DNA of 64,000 nucleotides from Polyangiaceae bacterium (GTDB taxonomy: Bacteria; Myxococcota_A; Polyangia; Polyangiales; Polyangiaceae): positions 1-64,000 of the forward strand of contig JADJYE010000017.1 of the NCBI GenBank assembly GCA_016719945.1, read 5' to 3'. A program made the position numbers and the translations under genes. Positions 63,970-64,000 of this stretch are shown piece by piece. Under the pieces are notes generated by a model that had not been told where the DNA came from, searched no databases, and saw only the letters and a list, made by a program, of their open reading frames with translations. Position 1 is the stretch's first letter. Each line of letters opens with the position of its first letter.

Positions 63970-64000
63970 ATGCCCCGCACCTCTGGTCCCAAGGAGCCCC
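63970..64000 (+). CDS. Possible start of the next gene, cut by the window end
   Basis: ATG 63970 opens MPRTSGPKEP... to the edge. AGTAAGCTACGC at 63951-63962 could be a promoter-like stretch. Only 31 bases are visible, so it is a guess. 63890-63969 shows no other feature. Confidence 0.25.
   Translation, partial: MPRTSGPKEP

Overview
The window is about 64 kb of very GC-rich DNA from a myxobacterium-like deltaproteobacterium, probably of the Polyangiales/Sorangium type. The signs are MYXO-CTERM sorting, many lipoproteins with Gly/Ser-rich linkers, Ser/Thr kinases, a GYF/GAF sensor, multihaem and Cys-rich secreted proteins, and an RHS/T6SS arsenal. Genes are densely packed and often coupled by ATGA or GTGA overlaps. 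No rRNA, tRNA or CRISPR array was seen. No database search was possible; assignments rest on motifs, gene order and family knowledge.

Layout. 1-8829: a copper/silver RND efflux operon (outer-membrane factor cut by the window edge, CusB, CusA), overlapping a cupredoxin lipoprotein gene and followed closely by a pentahaem lipoprotein. 8909-10320: a small Cys-rich secreted protein and an NHL-repeat lipoprotein. 10373-14581: a CYP102-like (P450-BM3 type) self-sufficient P450/reductase with an unusual N-terminal extension, destroyed by two inverted copies of one IS3-family element plus frameshifts and loss of its 3' end. 15837-19310: RHS debris, namely an RHS toxin gene with two nonsense codons and an intact putative immunity gene, two more RHS fragments and a truncated IS3 element of another type. 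19365-23166: a MYXO-CTERM lamin-tail-like protein, a small ORF and a class III aminotransferase.

23120-37645 (minus strand) is a T6SS tip/effector module without T6SS core genes: DUF2169-pentapeptide protein, second pentapeptide protein, DUF3540 protein, PAAR-like DUF4150 protein, three tandem VgrGs and a terminal pseudokinase-LRR protein. This is the best candidate for an uncharacterised system. 37815-39794 is a single-haem PD40-type lipoprotein. 39875-46516 is a run of SRPBCC protein, CPBP protease-like membrane protein, Ser/Thr kinase and a heterodimeric ABC exporter, followed by a duplicated-domain Cys-rich lipoprotein with its own promoter. 47276-57180 is mostly housekeeping: hemB, a GYF-GAF protein, a fused cobA-hemD, a PMT/ArnT-like glycosyltransferase and valS. 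57239-63889 holds a response regulator (frameshifted), a TolC/DevCAB-like tripartite ABC efflux operon (HlyD subunit frameshifted) and a metallophosphoesterase lipoprotein.

Several otherwise good genes carry single-base frameshifts in G/C runs (P450, response regulator, HlyD, one IS orfB). This may mean residual indel errors in the assembly, so those calls should be checked against reads.
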